Of a stretch of 39,737 nucleotides of DNA, positions 24,198 to 33,106 are shown piece by piece (position 1 is the first letter of the stretch; each line of letters begins with the position of its first letter). Made by a program: the position numbers and the translations under genes. The stretch comes from Prevotella sp. Lineage in GTDB: Bacteria; Bacteroidota; Bacteroidia; Bacteroidales; Bacteroidaceae. Under the pieces are notes generated by a model. That model was not told the DNA's origin and searched no databases. It saw nothing but the letters and a program-made list of their open reading frames with translations. Location of the stretch: assembly GCA_017632825.1 (NCBI GenBank), contig JAGBQP010000042.1:1-39737 (forward strand). The letters run 5' to 3'.

Positions 24198-26036
24198 TTA
24201 ATTGTCAATTTCACTTAGTTCTAACCAGCGCATAGATTTCTCTTCAAGATCATCATTAAGTATTGGTAATCGCTTGCTCATATTTGTTATCTCTTCAACA
24301 GAGGTTGTGCCTCCACAGAGCGCTTCCTCTATCTTCTTTTTCTCATCTTCTAATGCGGCAATATCTTTCTCCAATTGTTCCATCTCGCGTTTTTCCTTGT
24401 ATGTCAGTTTACGAGAACCAGTCTTTTGCTCCTCTTTGTTTAACCGGGAATTTGATGATTTCTGCACCTTTGCCCCCTTGTTTTCCTTGTTTTCTGGCTG
24501 AGAGTTAGAAAATGACTTTTCCCAATCACGATATTGTGTATAGTTACCAGGAAAGTCATTAATAACACCTTCGCCTTGGAATATCAACAAATGGTCAACG
24601 ACTTTATCCATAAAATAACGGTCATGAGATACCACGATGACACATCCTGGGAAATCCTGCAAATATTCCTCCAGAATCTGAAGTGTCACAATGTCAAGAT
24701 CATTGGTTGGTTCATCAAGCACCAGAAAATTGGGATTTTTCATCAATACGGTACAAAGATAGAGTTTGCGCCGTTCTCCACCCGATAGTTTGTAGACATA
24801 ATTATGCTGTTGCTCAGGAGTGAAGAGGAAATACTGAAGAAATTGTGAGGCGGAATAATGACGTCCATTACCCATATATATATATTCAGCAATATCCTTA
24901 ACAACGTCTATCACTTTTGTTTGTTCGTCGAATTGTAATCCTTCTTGGGAAAAGTATCCAAAACGCACAGTATCACCAATATCAAAACGACCACTATCGG
25001 GCTGTATCTGCCCCAACAGCATCTTGACGAACGTTGACTTCCCTGTTCCGTTATTGCCAACAATACCCATTTTTTCGAAGCGCGAGAAATTATAATAAAA
25101 ATCCTTCAATATCACAACTTCCTTCTGTTCGTCATCTTCCTTATTCTCCCTTCCTTTGAAACTTTTTGAGACGTATTGACACTCAAAGATTTTAGAGCCA
25201 ATATAGACATTAGACGACTTGAGTCTAAGTTGTCTTTCTTCCAGTCGTTGCTTAGCGACCTTCTCTAATTCGTAGAAAGCATCTTCGCGGTAACGTGCTT
25301 TGTGACCTCGCGCCTGTGGCATTCTTCGCATCCACTCTAGTTCCGTGCGATACAGATTGTTTGCTCGGGCTATTTCTGCTTTACGGTTGTCTATGCGTTC
25401 TTGTCTTTTTTCTAAATAGTATGAATAATTGCCACGATAGGTATAGATAGTACGATCATCAAGTTCTAGAATGATTGAGCATACGCGATCCAGGAAAAAA
25501 CGGTCATGTGTAACCATTAGTAGTGTCTTGTTGCCGCGCTGCAGGAATCCTTCTAACCATTCAATCATTTCCAGGTCTAAGTGGTTAGTTGGTTCATCAA
25601 GAATCAGTAAGTCTGGTTCAGTTATCAGCACGTTGGCTAGTGCCACACGCTTCTGCTGTCCACCAGACAATTGTCCCATCGGTTGGTTGAGATCTCGAAT
25701 TTTCAATTTTGTAAGGATCTGCTTTGCCTTAAGTACTTTTTCCGGGTCATCTTTGTGGTTAAAGCACGCTTCAAGCACACTCTCCTTCGGATCAAATTTA
25801 GGGCTCTGTTCAAGCATACCAACACGACAATCACGACGATAGATGATGTCGCCACTGTCATAACCTTCATGACCTGTAAGAATAGACAGTAATGTTGACT
25901 TACCTGTACCGTTCTTAGCTATCAGTCCCACATGCTGTCCTTCAGCGACAGAAAAATTGATATCTTCGAAGAGCACCAATGAACCGAATGACTTTGTCAG
26001 GTGTTGTACATCTAAATATGGTGTATCCTTTGCCAC
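24198..26036 (-). CDS. ABC-F family ATPase (Uup-like)
   Basis: A 612-aa soluble ATPase with two ABC cassettes and no membrane segment, typical of ribosome-associated ABC-F factors. Cassette 1 has Walker A GLIAKNGTGKST and signature LSGGQQKR, with LLILDEPTNHLD. Cassette 2 has GIVGNNGTGKST, LSGGERRK and LVLDEPTNDLD. The interdomain linker is rich in Arg/Glu (RMPQARGHKARYRED). The C-terminal tail from about 540 is a predicted coiled coil (YKEKREMEQLEKDIAALEDEKKK), the layout of Uup. It is 37 bases downstream of engB. Confidence 0.93.
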   Translation of the reverse strand: MAKDTPYLDVQHLTKSFGSLVLFEDINFSVAEGQHVGLIAKNGTGKSTLLSILTGHEGYDSGDIIYRRDCRVGMLEQSPKFDPKESVLEACFNHKDDPEKVLKAKQILTKLKIRDLNQPMGQLSGGQQKRVALANVLITEPDLLILDEPTNHLDLEMIEWLEGFLQRGNKTLLMVTHDRFFLDRVCSIILELDDRTIYTYRGNYSYYLEKRQERIDNRKAEIARANNLYRTELEWMRRMPQARGHKARYREDAFYELEKVAKQRLEERQLRLKSSNVYIGSKIFECQYVSKSFKGRENKEDDEQKEVVILKDFYYNFSRFEKMGIVGNNGTGKSTFVKMLLGQIQPDSGRFDIGDTVRFGYFSQEGLQFDEQTKVIDVVKDIAEYIYMGNGRHYSASQFLQYFLFTPEQQHNYVYKLSGGERRKLYLCTVLMKNPNFLVLDEPTNDLDIVTLQILEEYLQDFPGCVIVVSHDRYFMDKVVDHLLIFQGEGVINDFPGNYTQYRDWEKSFSNSQPENKENKGAKVQKSSNSRLNKEEQKTGSRKLTYKEKREMEQLEKDIAALEDEKKKIEEALCGGTTSVEEITNMSKRLPILNDDLEEKSMRWLELSEIDN

Positions 26037-26073
26037 AGTATTACAATAGTATTTACTTCAAATTACTAACGTC

Positions 26074-26676
26074 TTACTTTCTTAGATCATTATTAATCTT
26101 TTCGATATAGCTGAGAACATCTTCTCTTCCTTCACGTTTTTCGGCTGACGTCAAAAAGATTGGTGGAAGTTCTTCCCATGTCTCTAAAAGAGTTTTCTTA
26201 TATGCCTCCACAGCTTGGCGTGCCTTATTTGGAGTTAATTTGTCTGCCTTTGTAAACACAATCGCAAAGGGAATTGACGACATACCTAGCCATTCTATGA
26301 ACTCAAGGTCTATCTTTTGTGGTTCCAATCTCACATCTACTAGCACAAATACATTCACCAGCTGCTCACGCTGCAGTATGTAGCCACGAATCATCTGGTC
26401 AAGTTTGTCGACTTCTTTCTTCGACCGTTTAGCAAAGCCATAGCCCGGAAGGTCAACAAGATACCATTCCCTGTTAATAATAAAATGATTTATCAGCAAT
26501 GTCTTACCTGGTGTCTGACTTGTCTTTGCCAATTTCCTGTGGTTTGTCAACATATTGATAAGACTCGACTTTCCAACGTTTGAGCGACCAATGAAGGCAT
26601 ACTCCGGCTTTGTGTCCTGTGGGCACATTGATACCATTGGGGCACTTAATGTAAATTCGGCTGTCTTTATATCCAT
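26074..26676 (-). CDS. engB: Ribosome biogenesis GTPase EngB/YsxC
   Basis: A 200-aa TRAFAC GTPase needed for late 50S assembly in many bacteria. G1 is [13 protein letters not shown]3 is DLPGYG, G4 is FTKADK and G5 is LTSAEKREG, with the G2-region threonines in [14 protein letters not shown]. The start is placed at the Met of MDIKTAEF (26676); an in-frame Met at 26688 (MCRI) would sit at about the expected transcription start downstream of the TATCTTTG box and is less likely. It heads the - strand housekeeping run and is divergent from rho. Confidence 0.95.
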   Translation of the reverse strand: MDIKTAEFTLSAPMVSMCPQDTKPEYAFIGRSNVGKSSLINMLTNHRKLAKTSQTPGKTLLINHFIINREWYLVDLPGYGFAKRSKKEVDKLDQMIRGYILQREQLVNVFVLVDVRLEPQKIDLEFIEWLGMSSIPFAIVFTKADKLTPNKARQAVEAYKKTLLETWEELPPIFLTSAEKREGREDVLSYIEKINNDLRK

Positions 26677-26696
26677 TATTCTACACATTTTGCCTG

Positions 26697-26704
26697 CAAA
26701 GATA
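26697..26704 (-). promoter_or_regulatory. -7 promoter box of the engB run
   Basis: TATCTTTG on the - strand lies 20 bases upstream of the preferred engB start. The -33 element is not clear. Confidence 0.55.
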
Positions 26705-26723
26705 ATAAAAAAAATCTAAATTC

Positions 26724-26754
26724 TTGGCAGATTCAAAAATAATCATTACCTTTG
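26724..26754 (+). promoter_or_regulatory. Promoter of rho
   Basis: -33-like TTGG (26724-26727) and -7 TACCTTTG (26747-26754) are separated by 19 bases. The leader to the ATG at 26842 is about 80 bases, long enough for regulation. Confidence 0.65.
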
Positions 26755-26841
26755 CACCTGATTTTTGAACGCAACGTTTTCATTCACAAAACGTTTTTCC
26801 TCAATTTATCATATTCTATAACGCTATTTAGCAATTATTGT

Positions 26842-28836
26842 ATGTATACCAAAGAAGAACTTCAACAAATGGAGCCATCCCAATTGTTGGGCATTGCTCA
26901 GGAGCTCGGAATAAAGGTGTCACAAAACGATGAACTGGAATCAGTCATCTACGACATTTTGGACAAGGCCGCCGAGCAATCAGCTGCTGCAGGAGACTCT
27001 GCAGCCAAGCGTAAGCGCACACGCATAACAAAAAAAGATACAGACCGTGTTTACTCCGTTAACGGCAAGGAAGGCGAGAATTTCGATGTAAAGAGTCGTG
27101 GCAAGAAAACTGCTGAAACGCCATCACTGTTTAGTGATGCACCGGTGATTGACCAAGAGTCTCAGGATTCAACTGAAGATTCTGTTTCGTCTGAGAAGCC
27201 CGCTCCAAAGAAACGAGGTCGAAAGTCTAAAGCAGAGTTGGCTGCTATAGCAGCTACTGAAGAAGAAAGCATATCGAAAACTGACGAAAAGCACGTTAAG
27301 ACAAAAAAAACAACAAAGGCCACAGCCACTGAAGAGTCAACAGAAGTAAACGCTGTTGAGACACCTTCTGAGGCTATTGTACCTGAAGCTGTTGTACCTG
27401 AGGTTATTGTACCTGAGGCTGCAGATTATGTGGAGAGCGTTGAATCGTCAGACGAGGAACAGCTTATTGAACAGTTGCAGCAAAAGGTGAAGGAACACAA
27501 TCAGGAAGAATCAAAGTTTCAATCTGTGCCAGATGGAGTCTGGGAAGGTGACCCGGGTGATGGTACTGATTTTATTATCGTTGAGGACTTACCCATTGAG
27601 GACCATAGCGCCCTACCCTCGCTTGATATTTTCGATCGTCCTCTGACACAATCACAGACGTCAGAGCCTGTTTCTGTAGCAATGCCTGCTACCGGTAATA
27701 ATGCATACTACGATTTTGGCGACCTCATTACTGGCAACGGTGTTCTTGAGATTTTGCAGGACGGATATGGCTTCTTGCGCTCCAGCGATTACAATTATCT
27801 ATCTTCACCTGATGATATTTATGTTTCTCCCCAACAAATAAAGAAGTACTCCCTCAAAACTGGAGATGTTGTAGACTGTACAGTACGTCCGCCTCACGAC
27901 AATGAAAAGTATTTCACACTCGCTTCTATCCGTACTATCAATGGACGTCAACCAGCAGAAGTTCGTGATCGTGTCTCTTTTGAACATTTAACGCCCCTCT
28001 TCCCAGAAGAAAAGTTTACGCTCTGTGGCGACCGTGCTACCACCAATCCCTCTGTACGTATTGTTGACCTCTTCTCGCCAATCGGCAAAGGCCAGCGTGC
28101 ACTCATCGTTGCACAGCCCAAAACGGGTAAGACTATTCTTATGAAGGACATAGCTAATGCTATTGCAGCCAACCACCCCGAAGCATATATCATGATGCTA
28201 CTTATTGATGAACGTCCTGAGGAGGTGACTGATATGGCACGTACTGTCAATGCCGAAGTCATTGCTTCAACCTTTGATGAGCCAGCTGACCGCCACGTAA
28301 AGATTGCGGGTATTGTCCTTGAGAAGGCCAAGCGTATGGTCGAGTGTGGTCACGATGTAGTCATCTTCCTTGACTCTATTACCCGTTTGGCTCGAGCATA
28401 CAATACAGTAGCTCCAGCCTCAGGAAAAGTTCTTACGGGTGGTGTTGATGCTAATGCTCTGCAGAAGCCTAAGCGTTTCTTTGGTGCAGCTCGTAACATA
28501 GAGGGAGGCGGTTCGCTAACAATCATTGCAACAGCCCTCGTTGATACAGGCTCTAAGATGGATGAGGTGATTTTCGAGGAGTTCAAGGGTACTGGTAATT
28601 CCGAGATTCAACTCAACCGCTCTCTGTCGAACAAGCGTATCTTCCCTGCTATCGATCTCGTGCAGTCATCGACACGTCGCGACGACCTGTTGCACGACGA
28701 TACAACTCTCAACCGTATGTGGATAATGCGCAAGTACATCGCCGAGATGAACCCTATCGAGGCAATGAACACAGTTCGCGACCGTTTGGTACAGTCACGC
28801 AACAACGAGGAGTTCCTCCTGTCTATGAACGGTTAA
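26842..28836 (+). CDS. rho: Transcription termination factor Rho with long internal insertion
   Basis: A 664-aa hexameric RNA-dependent ATPase. The N-terminal Rho-N helical domain covers about 1-50 ([20 protein letters not shown]). A low-complexity, alternately basic and acidic insertion covers about 55-295, including a TPSLFSDAP segment, [11 protein letters not shown] and VPEA/VPEV repeats. The OB-fold RNA-binding domain follows ([22 protein letters not shown]). The ATPase core carries Walker [29 protein letters not shown] and [10 protein letters not shown]. Canonical Rho is about 420 aa; the insertion is the usual reason Bacteroidetes Rho is longer. The start at 26842 is preferred over 26752, which lies in the promoter. 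Confidence 0.97.
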   Translation: MYTKEELQQMEPSQLLGIAQELGIKVSQNDELESVIYDILDKAAEQSAAAGDSAAKRKRTRITKKDTDRVYSVNGKEGENFDVKSRGKKTAETPSLFSDAPVIDQESQDSTEDSVSSEKPAPKKRGRKSKAELAAIAATEEESISKTDEKHVKTKKTTKATATEESTEVNAVETPSEAIVPEAVVPEVIVPEAADYVESVESSDEEQLIEQLQQKVKEHNQEESKFQSVPDGVWEGDPGDGTDFIIVEDLPIEDHSALPSLDIFDRPLTQSQTSEPVSVAMPATGNNAYYDFGDLITGNGVLEILQDGYGFLRSSDYNYLSSPDDIYVSPQQIKKYSLKTGDVVDCTVRPPHDNEKYFTLASIRTINGRQPAEVRDRVSFEHLTPLFPEEKFTLCGDRATTNPSVRIVDLFSPIGKGQRALIVAQPKTGKTILMKDIANAIAANHPEAYIMMLLIDERPEEVTDMARTVNAEVIASTFDEPADRHVKIAGIVLEKAKRMVECGHDVVIFLDSITRLARAYNTVAPASGKVLTGGVDANALQKPKRFFGAARNIEGGGSLTIIATALVDTGSKMDEVIFEEFKGTGNSEIQLNRSLSNKRIFPAIDLVQSSTRRDDLLHDDTTLNRMWIMRKYIAEMNPIEAMNTVRDRLVQSRNNEEFLLSMNG

Positions 28837-28857
28837 AAACAAAACATATTCTAAGAA

Positions 28858-28899
28858 AAGAGGCTGGACGCTATATGCTTCCAGCCTCTTCTTTTTTTT
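28858..28899 (+). terminator. Rho-independent terminator after rho
   Basis: AAGAGGCTGGA (28858-28868) pairs perfectly with TCCAGCCTCTT (28880-28890), followed by a T8 tract. It separates rho from the converging TonB-dependent receptor gene. Confidence 0.92.
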
Positions 28900-28963
28900 A
28901 ATAGTCGTAGTTAGTCTTTGCTTATTCTTGTTTATCTTTAAGATTCCCTTTATAGATAATTCA

Positions 28964-31327
28964 TTATAAATGGATTCTTACGTCTAGTCCCACTTGAAGA
29001 GGATTGCCACGTTGTGCAAATTGGTAAGAATTGCCTGTTGCAGAACTCTGTACGGCAAACGTATTATAACGAGTGTCAGTAAGATTACGTCCCCATAAGC
29101 TTATAACGATAGTTCCAAAATCATAGTCAGCATGAGCACCAAGAGTCATATAGAACTGTTGTTTGCTACTATTGATTTCATCCCACCAGATATTACCCTG
29201 TCCACTGATGTTGGCGCCAATTGTCATTTTTTTGAACTTGTAATCTGCCATTGCGCTGAACGTGTGTTGAGGTACAAAGGGCACGTAATTATCCTTGTAA
29301 TCAAGCATTGTATTAACCCCATCAATTTTTACACTATCTTTGTACTCCTTGAAGACTGCACGGGTGAATCCATAGTTTGCCATCCATTGTAAACGATTAT
29401 CGAAAAATGCACCGTGCAATGATAGTTCTAAGCCGCAGCTATAACTCTTGCCAGCATTCACCATCATGCGTCCAAATCCAAAGTTACCAGCCATCACCGA
29501 CAGTTGCTGGTTACGAATCTGTATATAATAGGCGGCAGCATCCAGCATCAAACGATTATCAAAGAGCGTCAGGTGAGTACCTAACTCATAATTCCATGAT
29601 TCTTCGGGTTTGTAGATGATAGTCTCACGGATGTTGTCGTAGTCCAGATTGCTGTATTCCAGTGTCATGTCGCCTCGTGCCGATTGTGCTTTGGATTGCA
29701 GCTCTGTTTGGAGAATATCGCTGAACATCTGGAAGTTATAACCTCCAGAACGATAGCCTTTGGTAATGGTAGCATAGATGTTGCTATTGTGTTTATCCAA
29801 ACGATAGCGTATACCCACCTTTGGCAATAATTGCTTGAAATTGGTACTCTCTTCTCGTTCCAGTTTTGAAGTAACTGAGGCTTTCACATTGGTACCCATT
29901 ACATTTTCATCAAGCTTCATCAGAGCGTTTGTGCTGTAGTCTATCGATACGTCGCTGATGTCATAACGTAGTCCAACCGTCGCCGTAATACGATCATTCA
30001 GTTCAAAGTTTGACTCATGAAATAATGCGTAATTGTTCTGTGGCGTACGGAAGAGGCCGGGAATAGGATCGATTTCCATAGTTATATGACAACCACCTGC
30101 GCGTTCAATCATTGCCTTTGCAGCCTCCATACCCATACGTTTGGCCATAGAGTTGAGCATGCCATAATAAGCATAATCTTCTATGGTTTTCGAGAGGAAC
30201 TTATTCATCTCACTATCGAAATAGACTGGTGCGTTTGTTTTTAGTGCCTGATGCGAAAAGAAAGCACCGAACGTCCAATGCCAAAAAGACTTACTTGCAC
30301 TTTTCAACGACAATTCTTGAGTTACGGCGTTCTGCAACTGCGATTGTTGCATATGCATGAAATCCTGTGGCAGATAGTCGATGTCCATTAGCATATCGTC
30401 TTTCAGATACTGCCAACTGCCTACATAGCTAGCTATTGCCCAGTCTGTATGGTATTCGGCAGAAAGTCCTGTTGTCAGCAAATGGCGTTTGTAGTTACCT
30501 TGGCGGTTTGTTGCAGGAAGAGCAGTTTTGCCATTTTCGTAATCAACAAGACCATAGGCAAAACCATTCTGACTCACATGCTGATAATCTGCCAATAAGC
30601 CTAATGACAGTCGTTCTACTGGTTTCCAGTTAAGGCGTAAGCGACCGCCAAACTCGTCTGACTTATCAGCATAATCACCCGTTGTCTGATTCTTGAAAAA
30701 TCCGTCCTGTCCATCATAGAAGGCAGCCAAAGAGAAACCAAACAGATTGTTCACCTTATTATAATGTGCCAGCTCAGCGTGTCTCGTAAAGTCTGTTCCA
30801 ATAGACAAATGGATGTCTGTGCCCTGATAGGCCATAGGATCCTTTGAATAGAGACGAACCAGACCTCCTTCTGTGTTTTGACCATATAGTGTGCCCTGCG
30901 GACCACGCAATACATCGGCACGCCCTAACTGGTATGTATACATATTAAACATACTCTTACTGACGAGAGGGATGTTGTCGAGATAGACGCCAACGGCAGG
31001 ACTATTAACACGTGAACCGATACCACGTACATACATAGACGACGTGTAGCGAGAACCGTATGCAGGCATGGTAAATGACGGAACATATTGTGACAACTGG
31101 CGTAAGTCTGTAATACCCAGACGGCGCATGTCTTTCTCGCCTATAATGGTTGAACTTATGGGTTGCAGACGCAAACGAAACTGATCCTTTGGTTGTGAAA
31201 CAACCACGACTTCTTCAAGATTAATAACGCGGCTGGTGTCAGACGTTTCTTCAATTGCATCTTCAGCCATAGTGGCTTGTACGCTTGCAAAACAGCAAAT
31301 AACTAGTGGTAAGATTCTCTTGTCCAT
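28964..31327 (-). CDS. TonB-dependent outer-membrane receptor
   Basis: A 787-aa receptor that imports a scarce nutrient across the outer membrane using TonB energy. The signal peptide covers about 1-21. A TonB-box-like stretch is NLEEVVVVSQ. The plug domain spans about 50-160, with ITDLRQLSQYVPSFTMPAYG, VRGIGSR and DVLRGPQGTLYGQNTEGG. The 22-strand barrel ends with the aromatic-terminated QVGLDVRIHL. It belongs to the classic siderophore/vitamin/heme-type receptors rather than SusC: no carboxypeptidase-like N-domain and no SusD. A divergent LuxR-type regulator about 550 bases away may control it. The ligand is unknown. Confidence 0.92.
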   Translation of the reverse strand: MDKRILPLVICCFASVQATMAEDAIEETSDTSRVINLEEVVVVSQPKDQFRLRLQPISSTIIGEKDMRRLGITDLRQLSQYVPSFTMPAYGSRYTSSMYVRGIGSRVNSPAVGVYLDNIPLVSKSMFNMYTYQLGRADVLRGPQGTLYGQNTEGGLVRLYSKDPMAYQGTDIHLSIGTDFTRHAELAHYNKVNNLFGFSLAAFYDGQDGFFKNQTTGDYADKSDEFGGRLRLNWKPVERLSLGLLADYQHVSQNGFAYGLVDYENGKTALPATNRQGNYKRHLLTTGLSAEYHTDWAIASYVGSWQYLKDDMLMDIDYLPQDFMHMQQSQLQNAVTQELSLKSASKSFWHWTFGAFFSHQALKTNAPVYFDSEMNKFLSKTIEDYAYYGMLNSMAKRMGMEAAKAMIERAGGCHITMEIDPIPGLFRTPQNNYALFHESNFELNDRITATVGLRYDISDVSIDYSTNALMKLDENVMGTNVKASVTSKLEREESTNFKQLLPKVGIRYRLDKHNSNIYATITKGYRSGGYNFQMFSDILQTELQSKAQSARGDMTLEYSNLDYDNIRETIIYKPEESWNYELGTHLTLFDNRLMLDAAAYYIQIRNQQLSVMAGNFGFGRMMVNAGKSYSCGLELSLHGAFFDNRLQWMANYGFTRAVFKEYKDSVKIDGVNTMLDYKDNYVPFVPQHTFSAMADYKFKKMTIGANISGQGNIWWDEINSSKQQFYMTLGAHADYDFGTIVISLWGRNLTDTRYNTFAVQSSATGNSYQFAQRGNPLQVGLDVRIHL

Positions 31328-31417
31328 TTACTCTTATTGATTCTGAATTTCCTTTTACCTTATTAATATATTTCTTTGCGGTTAATTGTATGATATCCTC
31401 CTTTTTTATTTTGATTG

Positions 31418-31448
31418 CAAAGGTACAATTTTTTTGTCTATTGTGCAA
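31418..31448 (-). promoter_or_regulatory. Promoter of the TonB-dependent receptor
   Basis: On the - strand, a -33-like TTGC (31445-31448) and -7 TACCTTTG (31418-31425) are 19 bases apart. The leader is about 85 bases. Confidence 0.65.
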
Positions 31449-31840
31449 TCCTTATTTATTAGGATTATTGAATAATCATATTATTAATGGTTTCAATCTA
31501 TTTTAATATGTGGTTTCCCAGCGTATTTATAGGGTTATTAATCTAGTTTTCACATATAAACTCGATTTTTGAATAATACTCCATGAGTTTTGAAAATTAC
31601 TCCATGAGTTTCAGAAAATACTCCATGAGTTTTGAAGCAAGCTCATTTAGGTCCAACCGATGGATATTCTTTGTGGTCATTTTAGATAGTAATTACGCTT
31701 TCGCCCCACTGTATTTGCACTTATCTTGATAACATATAATAATCTAAAAATGTGATATATATATGATGACAAAGTCTTTGTAATATGGCAGAATTAACCG
31801 ACATTAACAGCGGGGAGTTGCAGGGTTAGAGAAAAATGAG
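31449..31840. other. Intergenic region between receptor and regulator: repeats, no gene
   Basis: About 390 AT-rich bases without a convincing gene in any frame. They contain the three-copy ACTCCATGAGT array (31578-31630), an odd palindrome ACAAAGTCTTTGT (31769-31781) about 60 bases upstream of the regulator's -7 box, and runs of TA-rich sequence. A small RNA cannot be excluded, but I see no promoter-hairpin-T-run combination to support one. Confidence 0.6.
31578..31630. repeat. ACTCCATGAGT tandem array, copy B (three units, 21-bp step)
   Basis: ACTCCATGAGT starts at 31578, 31599 and 31620, exactly 21 bases apart, with similar spacers (TTTGAAAATT, TTCAGAAAAT). The same core and the same 21-base step occur at 15533-15564. 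Confidence 0.85.
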
Positions 31841-31848
31841 TAACTTTG
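31818..31848 (+). promoter_or_regulatory. Promoter of the LuxR-type regulator
   Basis: -33-like TTGC (31818-31821) and -7 TAACTTTG (31841-31848) are 19 bases apart. The box overlaps the TTG start at 31846 of the longer open frame, so the protein must begin further in, at 31876. Confidence 0.7.
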
Positions 31849-31875
31849 CGGCCGATTAAGAAACGGAATGCCAAG

Positions 31876-32550
31876 ATGATACCCCAAAAGGAACATCCCA
31901 TGATGCATAATGGTCACCCGGTGTCGCAAGGCGACCATCCCATGACACACGGCGGTCACCCTATGCACCAGGTCGAATTAGCGTTTGCCATTATAGATCC
32001 GAATGTATTGACAGGACTTGGATTACAGCAGGTTTTGTCTGACATGATACCGAACGTAGAGGTATGCACATTTCTATCGTTTGACGAACTGCAGGCTTGC
32101 CACGAAAGACACTTTGTACACTATTTCGTAGCATCGCGAATATATTTTGAGTATGCACAGTTTTTCCGCAACAATGCCAGTCGTTCTATAGTCTTAGTGA
32201 ATGGCGACTTACAGATTCAAGGAGTGCCAACACTGAATGTATGTCAGGACCAAAAGAGCATGGTTAAATCAATTTTAACCCTTCACCAGCACGGACATGC
32301 TTCACGGCAGCGTAGCCATGTGGAATCGGTTGAAAAACCAGTACCACTTCTTTCTCCGCGCGAGCAAGAAGTGGCCATCATGTTGGCGAAAGGATTTATC
32401 AACAAGGAGATAGCCGATCGGATGAATATCAGTATAACAACGGTCATTACCCATCGTAAAAATATAATGGAGAAGCTTCGAGCACGCTCGCTTGTTGACA
32501 TTATTATATATTCGGTGATGAACGGTCTTGTGGATGTAGGAGAGCTATAA
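31876..32550 (+). CDS. LuxR-type transcriptional regulator with His-Pro-Met repeat leader and pseudo-receiver domain
   Basis: A 224-aa DNA-binding protein. Residues 7-33 are four heptads beginning HP: HPMMHNG, HPVSQGD, HPMTHGG, HPMHQ. From about 35 a receiver-like domain follows (LAFAIIDPNVLTGLGLQQVL), but the strand that should carry the phospho-acceptor Asp reads VHYFVASRIYFE, so it appears not to be phosphorylated. The C-terminal LuxR helix-turn-helix is LLSPREQEVAIMLAKGFINKEIADRMNISITTVITHRK. No sensor kinase is nearby. The divergent TonB receptor is the obvious candidate target. The His/Met-rich leader could bind a metal or heme; that is inference. Confidence 0.87.
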   Translation: MIPQKEHPMMHNGHPVSQGDHPMTHGGHPMHQVELAFAIIDPNVLTGLGLQQVLSDMIPNVEVCTFLSFDELQACHERHFVHYFVASRIYFEYAQFFRNNASRSIVLVNGDLQIQGVPTLNVCQDQKSMVKSILTLHQHGHASRQRSHVESVEKPVPLLSPREQEVAIMLAKGFINKEIADRMNISITTVITHRKNIMEKLRARSLVDIIIYSVMNGLVDVGEL

Positions 32551-32591
32551 CAAGTGTCCGTTAAAAAATGATAATAAAGACGGACAAAGGC

Positions 32592-32620
32592 TTGTGTTCT
32601 CTATTATTTAAGTACCTTTG
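32592..32620 (+). promoter_or_regulatory. Promoter of the methylmalonyl-CoA operon
   Basis: TACCTTTG (32613-32620) with a TTGT-like -33 (32592-32595), 17 bases apart, lies upstream of the epimerase ATG at 32652. Confidence 0.6.
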
Positions 32621-32651
32621 CACGAAATTGTTAAACCCAATAATTAACAAC

Positions 32652-33062
32652 ATGAAGATTTCACACATTGAGCATCTGGGCATTGCCGTCCAGAGTATAG
32701 AGGAGAGCCTGCCGTTCTTCACGAACGTATTGGGGCTTGAGTGTTATGCAACCGAAGTAGTGGAAGATCAAAAGGTAAAGACTGCTTTCCTGAAGTGCGG
32801 TGAGGTGAAGCTTGAACTGCTGGAGCCAACATCGCCAGAAAGTACCATCCAAAAGTGGCTCGACAAAGGTAATAAAGGCGTACACCACGTGGCTTTCTGC
32901 ATAGAAGATGGCGTGGCAAAAGCGCTGGCAGAGGTGTCAGAAAAGGGTGTGAGACTGATAGATGAGAAACCACGAAAGGGCGCCGAGGCACTGAATATCG
33001 CCTTCTTGCACCCGAAATCGACAGCTGGAGTTCTGACAGAACTATGTGAGCATCCTGAGTAA
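32652..33062 (+). CDS. mce: Methylmalonyl-CoA epimerase
   Basis: A 136-aa vicinal-oxygen-chelate fold enzyme that interconverts (R)- and (S)-methylmalonyl-CoA between the mutase and the decarboxylase in the succinate-to-propionate pathway. Metal-ligand segments are IEHLGIAV (His near residue 7), GVHHVAFCIED (His) and VLTELCE (Glu). ECYATEVVEDQKVKTAFLKCGEVKLELLEP is the typical middle region. The open frame extends upstream to 32568, but the Met at 32652 is preferred because it gives the family N-terminus and lies after the promoter. It is 44 bases from mmdA. Confidence 0.94.
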   Translation: MKISHIEHLGIAVQSIEESLPFFTNVLGLECYATEVVEDQKVKTAFLKCGEVKLELLEPTSPESTIQKWLDKGNKGVHHVAFCIEDGVAKALAEVSEKGVRLIDEKPRKGAEALNIAFLHPKSTAGVLTELCEHPE

Positions 33063-33106
33063 AATAGAATACAAATCAAATAGATAGAATAATCATTAAT
33101 AAAGCT

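Noticed and set aside
31306..31506. 66-aa + strand ORF upstream of the receptor
   Set aside because: It overlaps the receptor promoter and leader and has a composition expected of AT-rich non-coding DNA.
31578..31630. Possible CRISPR array
   Set aside because: Units are only 11 bases with near-identical 10-base spacers; no cas genes and no unique spacers.
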